Assembly: GCA_023435895.1 (NCBI GenBank)
Contig: JAEZLH010000007.1
Coordinates: 62,001-126,000, forward strand
Direction: 5' to 3'
Origin: Bacillota bacterium
Lineage (GTDB): Bacteria > Bacillota > Clostridia > Lachnospirales > Lachnospiraceae
Length of the DNA stretch: 64,000 nt
Positions 44,949 through 54,199 of this stretch are shown here, one piece after another (positions within the stretch are counted from its first letter, which is position 1; each line of letters starts with the position of its first letter). The notes beneath the pieces were generated by a model, which had not been told where the DNA came from, made no database searches, and was given only the letters and a program-made list of their open reading frames with translations. Position numbers and translations under genes: made by a program.

Positions 44949-46112
44949 CTACTTCCTGTATTTCATCACAAATCTCTCGATTCTTTCTAATGCCACCTTT
45001 AGATTTTCTATGGAATATGCATACGATATTCTGAGATAGCCTTCACCACATTCTCCAAACGCTGTTCCTGGCACGATAGCAACCTTTTCCTCCTTGAGCA
45101 GCCTTGTAGCAAATTCATCCGAAGTCATTCCTAAACTCTTTACACTGGGAAATACATAAAATGCTCCATAGGGCTCAAAGCATTCCAAACCCATATTACG
45201 CAAAGCATGCAGTAAAAACCTTCTACGCTTATCATAAGCATCTCTCATCTGTTCAACATCAGTATCCCCATTTTTTAATGCCTCTACTCCTGCATATTGA
45301 CTATTTGTTGGAGCACACATAATTGCAAATTGATGAATTTTAGTCATTTGCTCAATAATCAAGGACGGACCAACTGCATATCCCAGTCTCCAGCCTGTCA
45401 TGGCATAGGATTTTGAAAAGCCGTTAATTACTATAGTACGTTCCCTCATTCCCGGAAAAGATGCAATTGAAACATGATCTCCACCATAGGTAAGCTCCGC
45501 ATATATCTCATCCGATATGACAAATAGATCATGTTCTATAATGACATCAACAATATCCTTCAAATCCTCACAATCCATAATTGCACCGGTAGGATTATTC
45601 GGGTATGCGAGAATCAATATTTTTGTTTTATCAGTTATTGATTCTAATAACTGTTCTTTTGTCAACTTAAAATCATTTTCACCTTTTAACTCTATGGTAA
45701 CCGGTGTTCCACCAGCTAATACCGTACAGGGATGATAGGATACATAACATGGTGTAGGAATTAATACTTCATCCCCAGCTTCAACCATGGCTCTTAGTGC
45801 AATATCAATTGCTTCACTTCCACCCACTGTTACGATGACTTCATCCTGGTAATTATAATTTAGATTAAATCTTCTGCTTAAATAATTCGTAATCTCTTCT
45901 TTTAGCTCTCTTAAACCGGAATTGGATGTGTAGATTGTTCTTCCTCGTTCCAAAGAATAAATACCTTCTTCGCGGATGTGCCAGGGTGTATCAAAGTCCG
46001 GCTCACCTACACCAAGCGAAATCGCATCTTTCATCTCACTAACGATATCAAAAAACTTTCTGATTCCGGAAGGGGGCATATCGACAACCGTTTTTGCTAA
46101 TGGATTTCTCAA
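44949..46112 (-). CDS. Pyridoxal-phosphate aminotransferase, class I/II
   Basis: A 387-residue fold-type I aminotransferase of the aspartate/aromatic/branched family. PLP-site features are VTVGGSEAIDIALRAM near residue 92, YPNNPTGAIMD near 170, SDEIYAELTYGG near 200, the lysine in NGFSKSYAMTGWRLGY (Lys near 234) and the arginine in YLRISYAYS near 362 that binds the substrate carboxylate. It overlaps the preceding Lrp-type gene by four bases (ATGA) and is presumably regulated by and co-translated with it. Substrate preference cannot be read from sequence. Confidence 0.92.
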   Translation of the reverse strand: MRNPLAKTVVDMPPSGIRKFFDIVSEMKDAISLGVGEPDFDTPWHIREEGIYSLERGRTIYTSNSGLRELKEEITNYLSRRFNLNYNYQDEVIVTVGGSEAIDIALRAMVEAGDEVLIPTPCYVSYHPCTVLAGGTPVTIELKGENDFKLTKEQLLESITDKTKILILAYPNNPTGAIMDCEDLKDIVDVIIEHDLFVISDEIYAELTYGGDHVSIASFPGMRERTIVINGFSKSYAMTGWRLGYAVGPSLIIEQMTKIHQFAIMCAPTNSQYAGVEALKNGDTDVEQMRDAYDKRRRFLLHALRNMGLECFEPYGAFYVFPSVKSLGMTSDEFATRLLKEEKVAIVPGTAFGECGEGYLRISYAYSIENLKVALERIERFVMKYRK

Positions 46113-46591
46113 GGCGTAATCAACATCCTTTCATCTTGTTTTGTCTGAACCAGCGGAAGGCCATGCTCTTTGTATTTCTTTAATACAAAATGAGTCGCGG
46201 TACTTAAGATTGCATCCATGGGGGCTAATTTTTCTGAAACGAAGTTAGCAACTTCTCTCATGGTTTTTCCCTCCAGGATAACCGTTAAGTCAAATCCGCC
46301 CGACATAAGATATACGGACTGTACCTCGTCAAAACGATATATTCGTTCTGCTATTTTATCAAAGCCCAACCCTCTTTGAGGGGTTACTTTTAATTCAATT
46401 AGTGCGGTTACTCTTTCACAATTTATTTTATCCCAGTTAATCAAGGTAGGATATCCACAAATAACAGTCTCATCCTCCATTTGTTTGATGGCGGATAGGA
46501 CTTCTTCCTCCGTACTACCCAGCATAATTGCTAGATCTGAAGCGGATAATTTGCTGTTTCGATCAATTGCTTTTAAGATTCGTTCTCTCAT
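46109..46591 (-). CDS. Lrp/AsnC family transcriptional regulator
   Basis: A 160-residue regulator. The winged helix (residues about 1-50; ERILKAIDRNSKLSASDLAIMLGSTEEEVLSAIKQME) is followed by an AsnC-type effector domain (GLGFDKIAERIYRFDEVQSVYLMSGGFDLTVILEG, residues about 75-115) that binds amino acids. ATG 46591 is used because GGAGG lies just upstream; the earlier ATG at 46603 sits on the ribosome site itself. It is coupled to the aminotransferase, so amino-acid-dependent autoregulation of this pair is likely. Confidence 0.92.
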   Translation of the reverse strand: MRERILKAIDRNSKLSASDLAIMLGSTEEEVLSAIKQMEDETVICGYPTLINWDKINCERVTALIELKVTPQRGLGFDKIAERIYRFDEVQSVYLMSGGFDLTVILEGKTMREVANFVSEKLAPMDAILSTATHFVLKKYKEHGLPLVQTKQDERMLITP

Positions 46592-46635
46592 AATTACCTC
46601 CATGTGGCCTTTTTCGCCGACGAGAATTTTAATAA

Positions 46636-47619
46636 CTACATAACCTTATATAATTCATCACTCTTTGGAGGCTCCAGATAACGTCTTTCCTCATCATTTA
46701 TGATGATTCTGTCATTACCCTCAGTAATTCTTCCAATCACAGATGCTGCTATCCCTTCGGACTTCAGACGATCCACTAAAAGGTTGGCTTTGTCGGTGAT
46801 TATCAGCATACAACCGCTGGATATCAACATATATGGATTTAAATCATAGAATTCACATATTTCTACGGTTTCTTGCTTTAGCAGTATCTTCTTTAAATCC
46901 ACTTCAAGACCAACCTTGGAAGCTGCACCAATTTCCCATAGAGCTCCAAAAATCCCACCTTCTGTGACATCGTGCATTGATGTCACGCCAACGGCTCGTG
47001 CCACCATCGCTTCCGGCACAACTGATATGTGGTTAATAAATTGTTTAGCATTCTCTATAAAGCTTGGTGCGTATTTTGTAATGAGTTCCTCTTCTTTTTC
47101 GCATGCGATAATAGCGGTTCCTTCCAGCCCAGCCCACTTGGTCATAACAATCTCCTGACCGACCCCGGCTCCGGCTGTTTTAATCATATTATCACGCTTC
47201 ATCTTACCAACACCGGTTACTGTTACAATCGGTTGATTCACTGCTTTCGTAATCTCAGTATGACCGCCTATCACTTCCAGATTTAACTTCCTACACTCTG
47301 CTTCTATATCTGTCATGATGGTTCGAAGCTCCGCTTCTTCTGTCCCTTCCGGCAGTAGTATGGTAAGCATTAATCCGAATACCTCGGCTCCGTTGGAGGC
47401 AATGTCATTGGCTGTAATATTAACCGCTAAAGTTCCGATATCCTTAACTGCACCTGTGATGGGATCTGTTGACAGTACAATTACCTCATCCTGTTCAATT
47501 GAAAGAACGCTGCAATCTTCCCCAACGGCTGGACCTACCAGCACCTCTTCACGCCTGTGTCCTATTTGTTTTAATATAGACCGTTTCAGGACAGTCTCTG
47601 ATATTTTACCAATCTTCAT
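46636..47619 (-). CDS. AIR synthase-related / HypE-like protein
   Basis: A 327-residue protein of the PurM/HypE/ThiL superfamily. ATP-binding features are AVGEDCSVL near residue 32, STDPITGAVKDIGTLAVNITANDIASNGAEVFGL near 50-82 and EVIGGHTEITKAV near 116. TSMHDVTEGGIFGALWEIG near 213 is the HypE-type core. It lacks the C-terminal cysteine (PRIC) that HypE uses to make thiocarboxamide, so it is probably not a hydrogenase maturation enzyme. It precedes the Lrp gene on the same strand by 44 bases and could be in that operon. Function unassigned. Confidence 0.85.
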   Translation of the reverse strand: MKIGKISETVLKRSILKQIGHRREEVLVGPAVGEDCSVLSIEQDEVIVLSTDPITGAVKDIGTLAVNITANDIASNGAEVFGLMLTILLPEGTEEAELRTIMTDIEAECRKLNLEVIGGHTEITKAVNQPIVTVTGVGKMKRDNMIKTAGAGVGQEIVMTKWAGLEGTAIIACEKEEELITKYAPSFIENAKQFINHISVVPEAMVARAVGVTSMHDVTEGGIFGALWEIGAASKVGLEVDLKKILLKQETVEICEFYDLNPYMLISSGCMLIITDKANLLVDRLKSEGIAASVIGRITEGNDRIIINDEERRYLEPPKSDELYKVM

Positions 47620-47737
47620 TATATCTCTCCAACTAGCTTTTCTCTTATTCTAAATAATTGCAAAAACAATCATAATAGCTTTTATTATTGGGTTCTGCAA
47701 TCACCTTATTCTCTTATCTATTACAGGGATACGCCAC

Positions 47738-49195
47738 TTATTCCTCTGTATTTTCATTTCCGTTAGTATTCTCATTGTTGCTTGGCGGCGGGGTATTGCT
47801 AGGTGCTTTTGTAGGTGTATTCGTAGGAGCCTTGGTAGGTTCTACCTCCTTGGTTCCCACTATCATTCTCTTTGCTGCCGCCTGATAAGTGCTTGAATTT
47901 ACTAAAGTCCTGCTAACTTCCTTACCGTTTTCATAAACCACCTTATAAAGCTCTGCTCTATAACCTGTATGTGCAGGTGTTGTAACTTCATGATAAGTTG
48001 TAGGCTTTGTAGGGTCCTTCGTTATAATATCCTTAGGAGGATTTTTAACGGATAATATCTTCGATACATATTTAACCTTACGATTCTTTGTATCCCTTGT
48101 TTCATGTCCGTATAACTTGAAGGTGATCTTTCTATTTACTGTAAATCCCTGAATTAAGATCGGGACATCTGTATTGTTTTTGAATTTGAAATTCTTATAA
48201 GTTCCGGCAATCGCCGCATCTCTGGATACATCTACATAACTAATGGTCATGGAGTGAGGTTGTCTTTGCGTAACTTCTAACTCAGCCATTAATACTGCAT
48301 TATATAATGTAGTTGTAACCTGGCATGCACCACCACCAACGCTATCAATTACTTCACCATTCAGATACGCTCCGGCGATATGGTAACCATTCGCTGACGT
48401 AAAAGGTGTTAATAAATTGTATGCATTAAATTCTTCACCCGGATAGAGCACGGTATTGTTGATGAGTCTGGCACCATTGGCAAGATTCGCCGCACGGCCT
48501 TCTGCAGAACTTGCATACTCAGTTGTATAGGAACCAAGTAATGTATTACACTTTTCTACCACTTCTCTGGTATACATAGGCTGATCGTCGTCTACTGCAG
48601 CCTTCACTGTAATATCATTACGATCCCAGTTATCGAGCATTGCTGTGACTAAATTAGTAGTTTCGTCAACATTTACTTTCTTTCCTACCACATCATCCTT
48701 ATACACCAGTTTTCCGCTTTTCATGGATACTGATGCGTTGACCGGTTTTGTATTGTACTTGCTTACGTCCTTTGCCACTACTTCTTTAATCTTTTCTTTA
48801 TCATAAGTAAACTTTAAAGGAATTGTTACATTACCTTCTTCAATGTCTTTAATATCTTTATATCTCTTAACCAAATTACCGGTTCTCCCAAGGTCTATTG
48901 CCTTGGTAATCTCTTCTTCCGTATCGGCCTTATATCCTATTTCAGATAATGTCTTATTAACAACATAATCTCCTACGGTTATTGCTATGCGCTTTTTGTT
49001 CAGCTCGTCCATAAATTTATTGACAGCGTCTTCCGCCTGCGCCTTTGTCATTCCACTTACATCGACTTTATCGATAAATACACCCTTATATATTACTGCT
49101 TCATCCTCTGTTGCCGCCAATGCAGGTTTACCAACATATAACAGGGATACCACTAAAAGGAATAGTGCAAAAAAACTTATTTTGATTCTGCTCAT
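47738..49195 (-). CDS. Secreted VanW family protein with G5-like C-terminus
   Basis: A 485-residue exported protein with a signal peptide (cleavage near ALA-AT, residue 28). Residues about 40-210 hold two YoaR/PG_binding-type repeats (VDVSGMTKAQAEDAVNKF). The VanW domain is about 230-380: LANGARLINNTVLYPGEEFNAYN and SVGGGACQVTTTLYNAVLMAELE are its signature. The C-terminus (about 400-450) looks like a G5 domain followed by a Pro/Thr/Asn-rich tail. VanW proteins are surface proteins of unknown function, linked to vancomycin clusters only in some species; no van genes are near. It is likely an envelope protein. Confidence 0.9.
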   Translation of the reverse strand: MSRIKISFFALFLLVVSLLYVGKPALAATEDEAVIYKGVFIDKVDVSGMTKAQAEDAVNKFMDELNKKRIAITVGDYVVNKTLSEIGYKADTEEEITKAIDLGRTGNLVKRYKDIKDIEEGNVTIPLKFTYDKEKIKEVVAKDVSKYNTKPVNASVSMKSGKLVYKDDVVGKKVNVDETTNLVTAMLDNWDRNDITVKAAVDDDQPMYTREVVEKCNTLLGSYTTEYASSAEGRAANLANGARLINNTVLYPGEEFNAYNLLTPFTSANGYHIAGAYLNGEVIDSVGGGACQVTTTLYNAVLMAELEVTQRQPHSMTISYVDVSRDAAIAGTYKNFKFKNNTDVPILIQGFTVNRKITFKLYGHETRDTKNRKVKYVSKILSVKNPPKDIITKDPTKPTTYHEVTTPAHTGYRAELYKVVYENGKEVSRTLVNSSTYQAAAKRMIVGTKEVEPTKAPTNTPTKAPSNTPPPSNNENTNGNENTEE

Positions 49196-49341
49196 ATTCG
49201 CCCTCCGTTTCCAATGACTTATATTGATTTTTATTTGTCTATGAATCTATGGTGATTTATGTAACTTCTTCCTATTGTATCATAAACCAAAGATTATTCA
49301 AGTACTGAAATCCCTCTACCACTTGCAAAGTGTGCCAAAAA

Positions 49342-49449
49342 TCAACCACCGATTACACTTAACACTGTTGGCACCACAAGTGCCAGAACCAATATGATAA
49401 CAATAATTCTTGATATCCACCTTTTTGTCTTCTTATCGTAAAAATTCAT
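49342..49449 (-). CDS. 35-residue single-helix membrane peptide
   Basis: A very short frame, MNFYDKKTKRWISR then a hydrophobic helix (IIVIILVLALVVPTVLSVI) and a final GG. It has a good ribosome site (AGAGGTGAAGAGC) before ATG 49449 and stop at 49342-49344. The charged N-terminus and single helix suit a membrane peptide with cytosolic N-terminus. Peptides of this type occur in Lachnospiraceae between a VanW gene and an endonuclease III gene, as I recall it, but I cannot verify. Function unknown. Confidence 0.6.
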   Translation of the reverse strand: MNFYDKKTKRWISRIIVIILVLALVVPTVLSVIGG

Positions 49450-49634
49450 GCTCTTCACCTCTTTTACTAATTAATTACTTAATTTGTACTTTCTATCACT
49501 TATCACTGGGTATTTTACTTAAAGCTTGTCCTTAGCAGTCTAAAACGGGAGTTTTCAAGGGCTTGTCCCCTTATTAGGAATAGACCTAATAATATCCCAT
49601 ATAACAATAATTCTATGACACTTTGCTCTATCAA

Positions 49635-50333
49635 TCAAGATTTTTTTGATTTCTTATCAGGTTTATTTATTATTTTTTCCTTTGCTTGACCATGAGGACA
49701 TTCTTCTTTCAGAAAACATTCCTCACATTTGGGATTTCTAGCAGTACAAAGTCCCCTTCCATGAGTAATAATTTGAATATTATACAAAATCCACTGTTCC
49801 CTTGGCAGACGATCCATTAGATCAAATTCTATCTTTACGGGATCTTCCTCCTTGGTAAACCCAAGATGCATGGATATTCTCTTAACATGGGTATCGACAA
49901 CGATACTAGGCTCATGAAAAATATTACCCCTAATCACATTCGCCGTCTTCCTTCCCACACCAGCAAGGTTGGTCAGGGCTTCTATATCATTAGGTACCTC
50001 AGAATTATACTTCTCCACAAGCTGTTTGGCACAAGCAATAATATTCTTAGCCTTGTTGTGATAGAAACCGGTAGAGTGTATGTCCTTTTCCAGTTCCTCC
50101 TGCTTCGCCTCTGCAAATGCTTCTAGGCTGGTATATTTTTTAAACAAATCCTTCGTTACGATATTCACTCTTTCATCCGTGCATTGTGCACTTAGTATTG
50201 TTGCAATTAGTAGCTGCCACGGATTTTCATGATTTAAATAGCAACGGTAATCCGTACCGTACTCTCTGTTCAGGCTCTCTAAAACCCTTAAGGTACGTTC
50301 CTTTTCCTGTTTTGAAATTCGTTTCTTTGCCAA
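49635..50333 (-). CDS. nth: Endonuclease III, DNA glycosylase/AP lyase
   Basis: A 232-residue base-excision repair enzyme. The helix-hairpin-helix motif NLAGVGRKTANVI near residue 117 contains the catalytic Lys, and VVDTHVKRISMHLG near 136 contains the catalytic Asp. The four-cysteine Fe-S loop appears at residues ~196-213 as CTARNPKCEECFLKEEC (spacing 6, 2, 5). ATILSAQCTDERVN near 44 is also a family mark. It removes oxidised pyrimidines and cuts at abasic sites. Length is slightly above the usual 210, with a lysine-rich tail. Confidence 0.96.
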   Translation of the reverse strand: MAKKRISKQEKERTLRVLESLNREYGTDYRCYLNHENPWQLLIATILSAQCTDERVNIVTKDLFKKYTSLEAFAEAKQEELEKDIHSTGFYHNKAKNIIACAKQLVEKYNSEVPNDIEALTNLAGVGRKTANVIRGNIFHEPSIVVDTHVKRISMHLGFTKEEDPVKIEFDLMDRLPREQWILYNIQIITHGRGLCTARNPKCEECFLKEECPHGQAKEKIINKPDKKSKKS

Positions 50334-50433
50334 ATGAGGTCTCCTTCCTGTTACTCCTTTTCAGAAATCATTTATCGTAATCATTATGCCAAGTTCTGAA
50401 CCTGGAGTGAATAGTAACTCCTTCCCGCTAGGT

Positions 50434-52185
50434 TTATATTTCTACCACTTTCGCTGCTTTACTGAGCGGATCCCTGTTCTTATAATCAAACAAGAGAATC
50501 ATTGGTCTTTTCACTACCCTTCCTAATTCAGAGGAATGAAAAACATCATAATTAAACTGCTCAATATGAAGCATTCTACGGTCCGTCTGATACTGCCTAT
50601 AAAGCCCTTTCAAATTGCTTTGTAATAGATTAGAAGGTGCAAATTCCGGCCTCGCCTTCATTCCCTCTCGCATACACATATCAAGAATTAATAACTCTCC
50701 AAACAGTTCCTCTTCCTCCGGTTTTTCTTGTTTGCTTATCACTTCTTGAAAGAACTCATACAATATCTCAAACCTACGCATTCGATTATGAGCCAGAGAC
50801 GCCCACCCTTTCTCTTCATAAAAGTTACTTAAATCCCGGTAGAGCATCATTGGAGAGGGATAGTAATGTTCAAGATAATGTATGGAATAGTTAAACTGAG
50901 CACTGTTATAATAGAGTTCCACCATCTCGCATATACTCTTTAATTGAAGAACTTCCGCAAAGCTTAAACACCCGGTTTCAAGCACTTCATAGGGCGCATT
51001 ATTTCGATAAGAAATTGCATATTTATCGCTTTCTTCCTCCATCAGTGACCCCTTTAGTATCTTCAAAAAGCCGAGCTGCAATTGATCAGGTTTTAACTTA
51101 TATACATCTGAGAAGGATTTCTCAAAGGAATCCATTCCTTCCAATGGGAGCCCTGCAATTAAGTCCAAATGCTGATGAATATTTTTATAACCCTTTATTC
51201 GATTCACATTGTAGGTCAATTGTTCAAAATCCATAGTTCGACGAATTGCTTTCACAGTATCCGGGTTGGTACTCTGAACGCCGATTTCAAGTTGAATCTG
51301 ACCGGGTCGAAGCGTTGAGAGAAATTCCAATTCCTCTTCATTTAACAAATCAGCGGATATCTCAAAATGAAAATTAGTAATTTTATTATCATTCTCTTTT
51401 ATAAACTTCCAGATCTCCATAGTATGCTTTCGATTGCAGTTAAAGGTTCGGTCTACAAACTTTACCTGGGGAACCTGATAGTCTAAGAATAATTTTAATT
51501 CTCCCAGAACAATCTTTGTACTTCTCAATCTTACCCTTTTATCAATAGAAGAAAGGCAATAACTACAAGAGAAAGGACATCCTCTACTACTTTCGTAATA
51601 GATAATTTTATTACGAAACACTTCCATATCTTCATATGGAAACGGAATCTCATCAAGGGACATAGGTTGTCTTACCCCTGTTATTATTATCTCATCTCTC
51701 GCATGGCAGTCCACGCTTGTCCCATTCTCTATAGAAGTTGTTCGATGCGCGCTCTCTCGAAAAGCCAGACCATTTATGTGGTGCAGTTCCTTGGCTCCTT
51801 CCACATAATATCTTGCAAGCTCCAGAAAAGTCTGCTCTCCTTCTCCAATCATAATACCATCTACGTCCGGGTTTGCATTCAGACAATATTTGGCATCATA
51901 GGATACCTCAGGCCCTCCAAACCAGATTTTGACTTGTTTTTGTATTTTTTTAAGCTCTGTAACAACTCGTCTTATCATATCAATGTTCCAGATATAGCAG
52001 GAAAAGGCCACAACATCTGCCCCCTGTAGATAAATCTGCTTCAAAATCTCTTCTTCTGAATGATTGATTGTCAATTCTAAAATAGAAATTGAATCGGAGT
52101 AACAATGTGCATAAGCCTTTAAACTGTACAATGCGAGATTGGAATGTATATATTTAGCATTTAATGCAACCAAAACTATTTTCAT
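50434..52185 (-). CDS. B12-binding-domain radical SAM protein (DUF4080 type)
   Basis: A 583-residue protein. An N-terminal cobalamin-binding-like domain (residues about 1-130; FGGPEVSYDAKYCLNANPDVDGIMIGEGEQTF) is followed by a radical SAM domain with the CxxxCxxC cluster site in ESSRGCPFSCSYCLSSIDK near 205-220. A DUF4080-like C-terminal region (LQLGFLKILKGSLMEEE...CLSFAEVLQLKSICEMVELYYNS) completes it. Members are common in Clostridia and their substrates are unknown. The gene is divergent from the DUF2156 gene at 52414. Confidence 0.9.
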   Translation of the reverse strand: MKIVLVALNAKYIHSNLALYSLKAYAHCYSDSISILELTINHSEEEILKQIYLQGADVVAFSCYIWNIDMIRRVVTELKKIQKQVKIWFGGPEVSYDAKYCLNANPDVDGIMIGEGEQTFLELARYYVEGAKELHHINGLAFRESAHRTTSIENGTSVDCHARDEIIITGVRQPMSLDEIPFPYEDMEVFRNKIIYYESSRGCPFSCSYCLSSIDKRVRLRSTKIVLGELKLFLDYQVPQVKFVDRTFNCNRKHTMEIWKFIKENDNKITNFHFEISADLLNEEELEFLSTLRPGQIQLEIGVQSTNPDTVKAIRRTMDFEQLTYNVNRIKGYKNIHQHLDLIAGLPLEGMDSFEKSFSDVYKLKPDQLQLGFLKILKGSLMEEESDKYAISYRNNAPYEVLETGCLSFAEVLQLKSICEMVELYYNSAQFNYSIHYLEHYYPSPMMLYRDLSNFYEEKGWASLAHNRMRRFEILYEFFQEVISKQEKPEEEELFGELLILDMCMREGMKARPEFAPSNLLQSNLKGLYRQYQTDRRMLHIEQFNYDVFHSSELGRVVKRPMILLFDYKNRDPLSKAAKVVEI

Positions 52186-52413
52186 AAAAAACCACCATTC
52201 TATTGCAAATAACTCTTGCTATTTCTTACTCATTCTATCATAATATTGAAAATATAATCTACCCCGTTTATAAAAATTTAATTTTATGTTCTCTATATTA
52301 ATGTGGTAATATACTTGTTATAATAATTGTCGAACAATTTGATTTTATTCTTGACAGGATAAAACTTCTCAATTGCGATACAATAATAACTTAAGAAGCA
52401 TTTGGAGGTAATT

Positions 52414-53304
52414 ATGCTAACGTTTGAATCAATAACTGCTGATAATGTATTAAAATCAGTTGACTATTTCAAATATAAAGTAAGCCGCACCAGTGACTAC
52501 ACCATCGGCGCTATGTATATGTGGCGGGACTTTTATCAGACGCAGTTTACAATTTTTGATGACATGATATTGTATAAAGTAAAGTTTCTAAATCGAACTT
52601 CCTTCACCTTCCCGGTGGGAGGAGGCTCCTTGCCAAAAGCAATGGATGCATTAAAGGAATATTGCAAGGAAAATGATATTCCCTTATGGTTTTGCACAGT
52701 ACCTGAGGAGGCTGTCTCTACTCTAGTGGATAAGTACGGCGGAACTATCCCCTCAACTCCTAGCCGAGATTGGGCGGACTACTTATATCTTGCAGATGAT
52801 TTAGCCAATATGGCAGGTCGTAAATTCAGCGGTCAAAGAAATCACATTAATAAGTTCAAAAAGCTTTATCCGGATTATAAATATCAAAGAATTACTTCGG
52901 AAAACCTTTCCCGCGTTGAGGAATTTTTAAAGGATTATCAACTTCATCACAGTAAAGATGCCTCACTTGCACAGGAAGAACTATCAAGAACCCTTGAAAT
53001 CTTAGGCTATCTTGATACCTTTCACCTTCCCGGTGCATTTATTGAGGTAGAGGGTAATATTGTAGCTTTAACTATCGGTGAGATTGTAAATGATACCTTG
53101 CACTGCCACATTGAGAAGGCTGTGCGTGATTACCAAGGCGCCTATCAAATGATCGTCAAAGAATTTGCATCCGATATGGTGAACCAGTTTGGTATTAAAT
53201 ACGTTAACCGTGAAGAGGATGTGGGTGATGAGGGTCTTAGAACCTCTAAACTCTCCTATCACCCGATTCAGTTATTAGATAAGTATTGCGTTTTAGTACC
53301 CTAA
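52414..53304 (+). CDS. DUF2156 family protein (phosphatidylglycerol lysyltransferase C-domain-like)
   Basis: A 296-residue soluble protein with GNAT-like folding. RKFSGQRNHINKFKKLYPDYKYQRIT near residue 140 and GAFIEVEGNIVALTIGEIVNDTLHCHIEKAVRDYQGAYQMIVKEF near 210-250 fit the MprF C-terminal/DUF2156 family, in which aminoacyl groups may be moved to a lipid or a peptide. It has no membrane helices, unlike MprF. ATG 52414 is used because GGAGG precedes it directly. It ends with a four-base overlap with the convergent gene at 53301. Confidence 0.88.
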   Translation: MLTFESITADNVLKSVDYFKYKVSRTSDYTIGAMYMWRDFYQTQFTIFDDMILYKVKFLNRTSFTFPVGGGSLPKAMDALKEYCKENDIPLWFCTVPEEAVSTLVDKYGGTIPSTPSRDWADYLYLADDLANMAGRKFSGQRNHINKFKKLYPDYKYQRITSENLSRVEEFLKDYQLHHSKDASLAQEELSRTLEILGYLDTFHLPGAFIEVEGNIVALTIGEIVNDTLHCHIEKAVRDYQGAYQMIVKEFASDMVNQFGIKYVNREEDVGDEGLRTSKLSYHPIQLLDKYCVLVP

Positions 53305-53729
53305 AATATTTTATAACGGGGTTTCTCTTCCCTAAAAAAATAATAACGCAGATAATCATCCAATAATATTGCAAATAAGGATAAGAAAAACCAAATATTC
53401 GTAAAAAGAAGACATACTTGTCCCATGATATTATAAGGGAGGGGAGAATAGTCCCATATATTGAGTTTTAACCAAACATTTACTATCATCCCTGTAACAA
53501 ATTCCACAACGGATACTATGATGGATGAGAAGAACATCTGACTGATTATGGACATTCTCCACGAAAAGACCTCATTCAACAATCCAATTAGGATAAAGCA
53601 TATTCCGCCGGCAATAAACATGGAGATATGGGAATACCCCCTTGATATGTCTTCAACCATGCCATATGCAAAACCACCGGTAATGAAGAGAAAGATATAT
53701 TTCAAAAATTTATTATAAGCAATTAGCAT
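53301..53729 (-). CDS. CmpB-like integral membrane protein (putative ABC-transporter permease family)
   Basis: A 142-residue protein with four hydrophobic helices. FVTGMIVNVWLKLNIWDYSPLPYNIMGQVCLLFTNIWF (about 77-115) is the conserved core of the ABC_trans_CmpB/COG4905 membrane family, and FITGGFAYGMVEDISRG is near the start. Despite the family name no ATPase partner is adjacent, so transport is unproven. ATG 53729 has no perfect ribosome site (GGG at a distance), so the start is provisional. Confidence 0.75.
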   Translation of the reverse strand: MLIAYNKFLKYIFLFITGGFAYGMVEDISRGYSHISMFIAGGICFILIGLLNEVFSWRMSIISQMFFSSIIVSVVEFVTGMIVNVWLKLNIWDYSPLPYNIMGQVCLLFTNIWFFLSLFAILLDDYLRYYFFREEKPRYKIF

Positions 53730-53767
53730 GGAACAAACCCTTTCACTTTAATATTAATAAACTTTCA

Positions 53768-53816
53768 ATAGGTAACTGTAAAACGATATGGATTATATTG
53801 TTTTACAGTTACCTAT
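53768..53816. repeat. Perfect 17-bp inverted repeat
   Basis: ATAGGTAACTGTAAAAC and its complement (53800-53816) flank a 15-base centre, 38 bases upstream of the CmpB-like gene. No T run follows on the minus strand. It may be an operator or a transcript-stabilising stem. Confidence 0.5.
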
Positions 53817-54199
53817 CCTATTTTAGGAAAGGAACGCGCGTTACTTCGTATTTAAAGTATACGCATATATACCTTATAATATCTATGTCAAATAGAGTTG
53901 GAATTAACTCTACTGCACTTCCAAATATTGATGGTTATTCTGTTCTTACATGTCTTGCGATGTATTTTTGCGTAGTAAAAAAGGACAGTTATGGGACTGT
54001 CCTTTTTCGGAGAAGGTATTTTTGTTACTTATGGGGGGTGTAGCAAAAACTATATAATGTATTGGGGTTTACATACAAAGTATAGCACGCATTCACAAAT
54101 AAGTGTGCACAAACATTACAAATTTTTCACCACTTTTTCATCATTATGCACAAATTCTGTCGAAGATTAGCATATTAGCTTTCGCCACACCCTCTTTAT
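53817..54199. other. Gene-poor stretch downstream of ftsH
   Basis: No convincing gene. A hairpin at 53979-54006 (separate entry) ends the ftsH transcript. A 52-codon plus-strand frame (53885-54043) runs through this hairpin and has no known relatives, so it is not called as a gene. Confidence 0.4.
53979..54006 (-). terminator. Rho-independent terminator of the ftsH operon
   Basis: AAAAGGACAGT/ACTGTCCTTTT (53979-53989 with 53996-54006) around a six-base loop, followed on the minus strand by TTTACTACG. It lies about 190 bases past the ftsH stop codon. Confidence 0.75.

Noticed and set aside
46636..47619. Calling the AIR-synthase-like protein HypE
   Set aside because: It lacks the terminal cysteine motif essential for HypE and has no hydrogenase or hyp genes around it.
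47738..49195. VanW as evidence for glycopeptide resistance
   Set aside because: No vanHAX, vanRS or D-Ala-D-Lac ligase genes are nearby; VanW-domain proteins are widespread envelope proteins.
53885..54043. A 52-codon plus-strand frame after ftsH
   Set aside because: It runs straight through a terminator hairpin, has no good ribosome site and resembles no known peptide, so it is most likely chance.
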